Shown here in pieces: positions 31,881-35,672 of a stretch of 35,672 bases of DNA; within the stretch, counting starts at the first letter, position 1, and each line of letters opens with the position of its first letter. Origin of the DNA: an uncultured Peptoniphilus sp. (lineage in GTDB: Bacteria; Bacillota; Clostridia; Tissierellales; Peptoniphilaceae); contig CABQNX010000005.1 of the NCBI GenBank assembly GCA_902465645.1, positions 1 to 35,672 on the forward strand, written 5' to 3'. Both the position numbers and the translations under genes were made by a program. Below the pieces are notes generated by a model, which saw only the letters and a program-made list of their open reading frames with translations, did not search any database and was not told the DNA's origin.

Positions 31881-33011
31881 TTAACTCATTGGGAAGAAAA
31901 TATTAATTATCTGTGGCAAGAATACCATCATAACTGTTGCAGTTGGTTGCGTAGCTGCATAGAAAGATGAAACCTTGTCGTCCCCATTAGTAACTTGGAG
32001 TAGGGCTCCAAGAGATGGGGCAGAAGTCATTGATCCAGTTGTGGCACCAAGGGCTGCAAAAAGTGGAAGTTTGAAGACCTTGTAGGAAATAAAAAGTGAA
32101 ATAAGTGCAGGCACAAGTGTTAAGATAACTCCTGCAAAAAATAATTTTATTCCATATTGATTTACAACTTCAACAAAACCTGTTCCTGCACTAACGCCTG
32201 ACTCTAATAAGAAGAAGGCAAGACCAAGGTCACGAACAAGAGAAAGTCTCTCGTTAGAAACAACTAAGTTAATCCTGCCAAGTCTTCCATAGTGACCAAG
32301 TACAAGACCAGCGATTAAAGCGCCACCACCTGCTCCAAGTGAAAGGCTTACGCTTCCTATAGGAATCTTAATTGAACCAAGTAGGATGCCAAGAGTTGAA
32401 GCAAGAGCTACTGGAAAGAGTCCATTTTTTTCAAAATTAATTAAATTTCCAACATCCTTTTTATTTAGATTTGGATTGTCTTTTGGTAAAACTAATTTAT
32501 TAATTTCTTCATCAACATCGACCTTTAAAATTTTTGGCATAAGTTGAACAATAAGTACAACGCCAACAACACCGAAGGCATAAGCAATTCCGTAGCCAAC
32601 GCCAGGTAGGTTTGATGTAGTAAGACTCTTCACTGTACCAAGCATTGATGTTGAAGTCATGGCTCCAGTTGCAAGTCCCATGGATAGAGCTAGCTCTATA
32701 TTAAAAAGCTTAGATACTAGGACGATTAAAATTCCTCCAATAGCAACTGTGATAAAAGAAATTGCCAAAAAGGAAAGTCCATTCTTCTTAATGTTTGCCA
32801 TAAAACTTGGGCCTGCCATTAGGCCAATAGGTGCAAGGAAAAGCACAAGGCCAATCTTTGCCAAGAACTTTGGGACAGTAAAGCCAAAGTGACCAAAGAA
32901 GAGGGCCACAATTAAAATTGCCGATGCACCAAATTTTATTCCAAAAAAGTTAATATGACCAAGGGCGTAACCCAAGACCATTATCAAAAATATGATTAAT
33001 AATTCATTCAT
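31881..33011 (-). CDS. AspT/YidE-type membrane transporter without RCK domains
   Basis: The 376-residue protein is a polytopic membrane protein with about ten helices in two related halves, the AspT/YidE/YbjL duplication fold (aspartate:alanine exchanger family). Each half carries the family's Gly/Ser/Thr-rich loop: LATGAMTSTSMLGTV in the first and GATTGSMTSAPSLGAL in the second. The members I know best are about 550 residues with two TrkA-C (RCK) domains between the halves; here a charged linker of about 40 residues stands instead. The substrate is unknown. AAGGAGG (plus 33018-33024) precedes the ATG. The gene is monocistronic. Confidence 0.85.
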   Translation of the reverse strand: MNELLIIFLIMVLGYALGHINFFGIKFGASAILIVALFFGHFGFTVPKFLAKIGLVLFLAPIGLMAGPSFMANIKKNGLSFLAISFITVAIGGILIVLVSKLFNIELALSMGLATGAMTSTSMLGTVKSLTTSNLPGVGYGIAYAFGVVGVVLIVQLMPKILKVDVDEEINKLVLPKDNPNLNKKDVGNLINFEKNGLFPVALASTLGILLGSIKIPIGSVSLSLGAGGGALIAGLVLGHYGRLGRINLVVSNERLSLVRDLGLAFFLLESGVSAGTGFVEVVNQYGIKLFFAGVILTLVPALISLFISYKVFKLPLFAALGATTGSMTSAPSLGALLQVTNGDDKVSSFYAATQPTATVMMVFLPQIINIFFPMS

Positions 33012-33046
33012 ATAATACCTCCTTATAATTCTTCCCTAGGTTTTTT

Positions 33047-33075
33047 ATAATAAACCAATGAAAGCTTGATGTAAA
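33047..33075 (-). promoter_or_regulatory. Promoter of the AspT-like gene
   Basis: On the minus strand TTTACA (plus 33070-33075) and TATTAT (plus 33047-33052) are 17 bases apart, about 36 bases before the start codon. Confidence 0.7.
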
Positions 33076-33228
33076 GAAAAATGTACAAAATAAAAAACAA
33101 TTTTACATAGATTTAAGTAAAAATTAAAAACATAAGAGAAAAATTATAAGAATTTATCAGCTCTATATCCTATTTAAATCTTAATTGGAGGGCTAGTGGA
33201 ATTTTTTTACAAAGAATTAAAAAAAGTC

Positions 33229-33257
33229 TTGCAAAAATAAAAAAGCTTGTATATAAT
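33229..33257 (+). promoter_or_regulatory. Promoter of the GntR-ABC operon
   Basis: TTGCAA (33229-33234) and a perfect TATAAT (33252-33257) have a 17-base spacer. Start expected near 33264, giving a leader of about 215 nt. Confidence 0.8.
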
Positions 33258-33262
33258 AACTA

Positions 33263-33284
33263 TTGTATTAAGGAGTTGATACAA
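33263..33284 (+). promoter_or_regulatory. Operator-like inverted repeat at the transcription start
   Basis: A 22-bp imperfect palindrome begins TTGTATTA and ends with the matching TGATACAA; eight of eleven pairs match, one more being T-G. It covers the expected transcription start of the gntR-type gene. This is where an autorepressing YtrA-type regulator would bind; binding is inferred. Confidence 0.55.
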
Positions 33285-33330
33285 CAATACAAAAAATCTT
33301 ATTTTGGATTTTATTAAGAATATGTAAAAA

Positions 33331-33382
33331 GATAAAAGATAAAAGATAAAAGATAAAAGATAAAAGATAAAAGATAAGAGAT
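33331..33382 (+). repeat. 7-bp tandem repeat, GATAAAA x 7
   Basis: Six exact copies of GATAAAA (33331-33372) are followed by GATAAGA and GAT. It lies in the predicted leader, 100 bases before the GntR start codon and about 67 bases after the transcription start. Confidence 0.92.
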
Positions 33383-33480
33383 TAAGATTTGAAGATGAAA
33401 TTAAAAATTTACTTAACATAAAAGAGATGAGGACTTTTAAATAAAAAATTATCCAAAAGGGATCCAAAAAGGAGGCAAAT

Positions 33481-33840
33481 ATGGAATTTGATAACAACAG
33501 ACCCATCTACATCCAGCTCCTTGAAGATTTTAAATTAAAGATTTCAAGCGGAGAATGGAAGAGTGGAGACAAGATGGAAACTGTTAGAAATCTTGCCCAA
33601 ACCTATGGGGTCAACCCCAATACAGTCCAAAGAGCCTTGCAAGAACTTGAGAGAGAAGGACTTGCTAAGTCAAATAGGACTAGCGGCAGATTTATAACAG
33701 ATGACGAAGAACTAATAGAAGAAATTGCAAAAGGTGCCTTTTATAGGTCCTGCGATGACTTAATTGGAGTTGCAGAAGAGCTCAAGATGACAAAGGAAAA
33801 TTCACTGGAACTTTTAGATAAATATTGGAGGGAAGTATGA
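33481..33840 (+). CDS. GntR-family transcriptional regulator, YtrA subfamily
   Basis: The 119-residue protein has an N-terminal winged helix (about 8-75): RPIYIQLLEDFKLKISSG, then SGDKMETVRNLAQTYGVN and PNTVQRALQELEREGLA. The C-terminal part is only about 45 residues, which is the mark of the YtrA subfamily. These repressors usually sit next to ABC transporter genes and respond to cell-envelope stress or antibiotics. AAGGAGG (33469-33475) precedes the ATG. The stop overlaps the ATPase start (ATGA). Autorepression through the inverted repeat at 33263-33284 is likely but inferred. Confidence 0.92.
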   Translation: MEFDNNRPIYIQLLEDFKLKISSGEWKSGDKMETVRNLAQTYGVNPNTVQRALQELEREGLAKSNRTSGRFITDDEELIEEIAKGAFYRSCDDLIGVAEELKMTKENSLELLDKYWREV

Positions 33841-34523
33841 GCAAGCTAGAGATAAAAAATTTAAATATGGGCTACAAGAATAAGGTCCTTGACGACCTAA
33901 ACCTAGAACTTGATAAGGGACAAATTGTGGGCCTAGTGGGACCCAATGGTGCAGGTAAGTCAACCTTACTTAGGATACTTGCAGGTCTAGAAAAAACTTA
34001 CAAGGGGAGTGTAATAATTGACGGAGAAGAAATTTCTTACAAGACAGGAGAAATTTTATCCTACCAACCAGACAAGTTTGCCTTAAGCGACAAGCTTTCT
34101 GTGAAGGAAGTTGTCAGGACTTACAAGAAATTCTTCAAGGACTTTGACGAAGATAAATTTTATAGGATTTACGAAGAATTTAAACTTCCACAAGGAGCCA
34201 AGGTCAAGGAAATGAGTAAGGGTATGAGAGAAAAAATGCAAATTGCCCTAAGTCTTTCAAGAAGGGCAGAGATCTTCCTCTTAGACGAGCCAATTTCTGG
34301 AGTTGACCCTTCAGCGAGAAAGGCCATCATCCAAACTATTTTAGATAATTTTGAAGAAGATTCTCTAATTATTTTATCCACTCATTTAATAAATCAAATC
34401 GAGCCACTACTTGACAGGGTCCTCTTCCTTTCAGAAGGCAAGATCAGTCTTAACAAGACAGTAGATGAAATAAGAAGTGAAGAAAATATGAGTATAGAAG
34501 ACTACTTTACGGAGGTATTTTAA
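33837..34523 (+). CDS. ABC transporter ATP-binding protein
   Basis: A 228-residue ABC ATPase: Walker A GPNGAGKST (35-43), a signature loop in the unusual form MSKGM (126-130), Walker B FLLDEP (147-152) and the H-loop in LSTHLIN near 180. This form is common in YtrB- and EcsA/BcrA-like exporters. I choose the ATG 33837 with GGAGGG (33827-33832) upstream; a TTG four codons before lies in the ribosome site. It is coupled to the regulator and, by a shared base (TAATG), to the permease. The pair probably forms a homodimeric exporter for a peptide, drug or lipid-like compound; the substrate is unknown. Confidence 0.93.
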   Translation: MSKLEIKNLNMGYKNKVLDDLNLELDKGQIVGLVGPNGAGKSTLLRILAGLEKTYKGSVIIDGEEISYKTGEILSYQPDKFALSDKLSVKEVVRTYKKFFKDFDEDKFYRIYEEFKLPQGAKVKEMSKGMREKMQIALSLSRRAEIFLLDEPISGVDPSARKAIIQTILDNFEEDSLIILSTHLINQIEPLLDRVLFLSEGKISLNKTVDEIRSEENMSIEDYFTEVF

Positions 34524-35287
34524 TGGGAAAATTACTTGGACATCAAATAAGAAATCACTTTAAAAATAATTGGTTTATTCCAGTTTTGCCAGTGGCCCTA
34601 ATTATTTTTGGGATAATATTTTCAAATGTAAATAACTCAATTGGTGGAAATGCAATTGGTCTAGGCATGATGGCGCTAATGTTTGGCTACATGGCAGCAG
34701 CTATATCAGTAATAGTTGGAGATTACAATATGTTCTTTGGCGACAGCGCCCTGTTTTATGAGTCAACACCAATAAGTCCATCAGCAAAAACTTTTTCAAG
34801 ATTTTTATATTATCTTATAATGTTTATTATCTATTCAATTTATGTAGGATTAATTTGTTTCCTATTTATGGCAGTACCTTCTGTTGATGGTGGAGTAATA
34901 TATATAACTTGGGCAGATATAAATGAACTAATAAATGAAGTTGGAATAAGAAACATATTAGTGCTTGTTGCCTGGTGCTTGCTATTTTTATTTAACAACA
35001 TCATTGGAATAATCTTTTCAGTGACATTTGGTGGTGGAAAAAAACTTAGAAGATTTGGACTAGGTGGACCAGTCCTTGTCTATATAGGACTAGGATTTGT
35101 GGAAGGAGCAGTCATCTATATCTTAGATAAATTTGACTTGTTTACAAATATTGAACTCCTTCTAAACAATGGAGATGTGTTTATGAGGGGACTAGGAATA
35201 GGAATACTAATTCCAATGCTTTTAGAAACAATAGCCTTGTTCTTTGCAGTTTATTATATGCATAAGAAGAGAATTTCAGTAAGTTAA
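34523..35287 (+). CDS. ABC transporter membrane protein
   Basis: The 254-residue protein has about six membrane helices (roughly 18-36, 44-66, 92-115, 142-165, 178-198 and 226-246) and a cytoplasmic N-terminus starting MGKLLGHQIRNHFKNNW. The segment DSALFYESTPISPSAKTFSR (about 74-93) resembles the LxxSxPIS loop of bacterial ABC-2-type permeases. It is the last gene of the regulator-ATPase-permease operon and should pair with the ATPase directly upstream. I cannot assign a substrate. Confidence 0.85.
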   Translation: MGKLLGHQIRNHFKNNWFIPVLPVALIIFGIIFSNVNNSIGGNAIGLGMMALMFGYMAAAISVIVGDYNMFFGDSALFYESTPISPSAKTFSRFLYYLIMFIIYSIYVGLICFLFMAVPSVDGGVIYITWADINELINEVGIRNILVLVAWCLLFLFNNIIGIIFSVTFGGGKKLRRFGLGGPVLVYIGLGFVEGAVIYILDKFDLFTNIELLLNNGDVFMRGLGIGILIPMLLETIALFFAVYYMHKKRISVS

Positions 35288-35296
35288 GGGGAGTAA

Positions 35297-35422
35297 AAGC
35301 TTCGCTTTTAGAATCAATATTTAAGATTTGATCTTTAAATAATTTTTCTAAAGCCTAGGCTTTAATTCATCTTTTGGAAGGGTTAGCAAGCTAAAAAAAT
35401 TATTTTAAAAGCTAACGCTTTT
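35297..35422. repeat. Three small AAAGC-type hairpins
   Basis: Downstream of the permease lie AAAAGC-TTC-GCTTTT (35297-35311), the perfect palindrome TAAAGCCTAGGCTTTA (35350-35365) and AAAAGC-TAAC-GCTTTT (35407-35422). They look like copies of one short dispersed inverted repeat. Confidence 0.55.
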
Positions 35423-35433
35423 ATATCTTTAAT

Positions 35434-35545
35434 CCGGAGGGGGTTAGGACCTTTCGATTGGTCCTTCCCCCTCCGGACCACCCCCAACACCTTCAACGAC
35501 CTGGCAGGGGCCTTTGCCAACAACCCCGAGCGGCAGCCAGCCTAA
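35434..35545. other. GC-rich, highly foldable intergenic element
   Basis: In sequence that is otherwise about one third G+C, this 112-bp stretch is about 60 percent G+C. CCGGAGGGGG (35434-35443) pairs with CCCCCTCCGG (35467-35476), and inside it GGACC (35447-35451) with GGTCC (35460-35464). A second fold joins CTGGC (35501-35505) to GCCAG (35536-35540) and GGGG (35507-35510) to CCCC (35524-35527). The plus strand also has a frame ending at the TAA 35543-35545 with a protein-like reading but no start. It could be a structured RNA, a small repeat element or a fragment of transferred DNA. Confidence 0.5.
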
Positions 35546-35597
35546 AAATTCAAAACTTGCTCGCTATAAACTTTTAAAAACTTAAGATAATTTATCA

Positions 35598-35631
35598 ATA
35601 GAGTCAGAAGTACCTGACTCTATTTTTTATT
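35598..35631 (+). terminator. Terminator downstream of the GntR-ABC operon
   Basis: ATAGAGTCAG (35598-35607) pairs perfectly with CTGACTCTAT (35614-35623) over a 6-nt loop, followed by TTTTTT. It is 310 bp after the permease, so the GC-rich element may be transcribed with the operon or from its own start. Confidence 0.85.
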
Positions 35632-35672
35632 TGCGAGCTTCGCGTGAACCTAATCAACTCAAAGTTCGCTAC

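Noticed and set aside
33207..33506. 99-codon minus-strand frame rich in Leu, Phe and Tyr
   Set aside because: It is a translation of the GATAAAA repeat and surrounding AT-rich leader, lies antisense to the promoter and operator, and lacks a ribosome site.
1..35672. Insertion sequence or prophage
   Set aside because: No transposase, integrase, terminal inverted repeats with target duplications or phage genes were found; the GC-rich piece near 35434 is the only compositional outlier.

Overview
The window is AT-rich (roughly one third G+C by eye) and reads as the chromosome of a strictly fermentative, anaerobic low-GC Firmicute. A histidine-fermentation cluster, a V-type (A/V) ATPase operon, FeoA/FeoA/FeoB, ThyX and the cysS-mrnC-rlmB-rae1 block all fit the Tissierellia, and I would guess the Peptoniphilus/Anaerococcus group (Peptoniphilaceae). 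This is inference from gene content; there is no rRNA or other phylogenetic marker to fix the genus. AGA/AGG arginine codons, many TTG starts and tight stop/start overlaps are typical of the whole window. I see no transposase, integrase, CRISPR array, tRNA or rRNA.

Layout. (1) 1-6554: hutH-ftcD-fhs-fchA-glmL behind a good sigma-A promoter and a structured leader, closed by a terminator. Histidine is taken to glutamate and the formimino carbon passes through tetrahydrofolate to Fhs, which run backwards yields ATP; GlmL points to onward glutamate fermentation by glutamate mutase. hutU and hutI are not in the window. (2) 6808-9207: a DUF2207 membrane protein and, on the minus strand, an unknown membrane protein. 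(3) 9171-10837, minus strand: a BCCT betaine/choline-type transporter broken by one in-frame amber codon. (4) 10961-14770: a heme catalase followed by three tightly packed genes: a radical SAM/SPASM protein with signatures of tetrapyrrole-modifying enzymes, an ECF S-component-like membrane protein, and a Staygreen-family (Mg-dechelatase-like) protein. I consider this the most interesting part: a candidate tetrapyrrole uptake and modification module.

(5) 14827-19495: a Nudix hydrolase, then cysS-mrnC-thyX-rlmB-rae1 and a zinc-ribbon protein; this is the conserved cysS/RNA-processing block with thyX inserted. (6) 19496-20107: a gene-free stretch holding a decayed 18-bp tandem repeat. (7) 20108-23000: ferrous iron uptake (two FeoA, FeoB and a 48-residue Cys-rich membrane peptide) under an extended -10 promoter with a possible Fur site. 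(8) 23333-31858: a nine-gene V-type ATPase operon in the order stalk-C-I-K-F-E-A-B-D, ending in a strong bidirectional terminator shared with (9), a convergent AspT/YidE-type transporter (31881-33011). (10) 33229-35631: a YtrA-type GntR repressor, an ABC ATPase and a permease, with an operator-like inverted repeat on the promoter and a 7-bp tandem repeat in the leader. Downstream lies a strikingly GC-rich, highly foldable element (35434-35545) before the terminator.

Functionally the region combines amino-acid fermentation, ion pumping, iron handling and heme enzymology. The last two may be linked, since the catalase needs heme, no heme-synthesis gene is visible, and the genes next to it look like tetrapyrrole genes.
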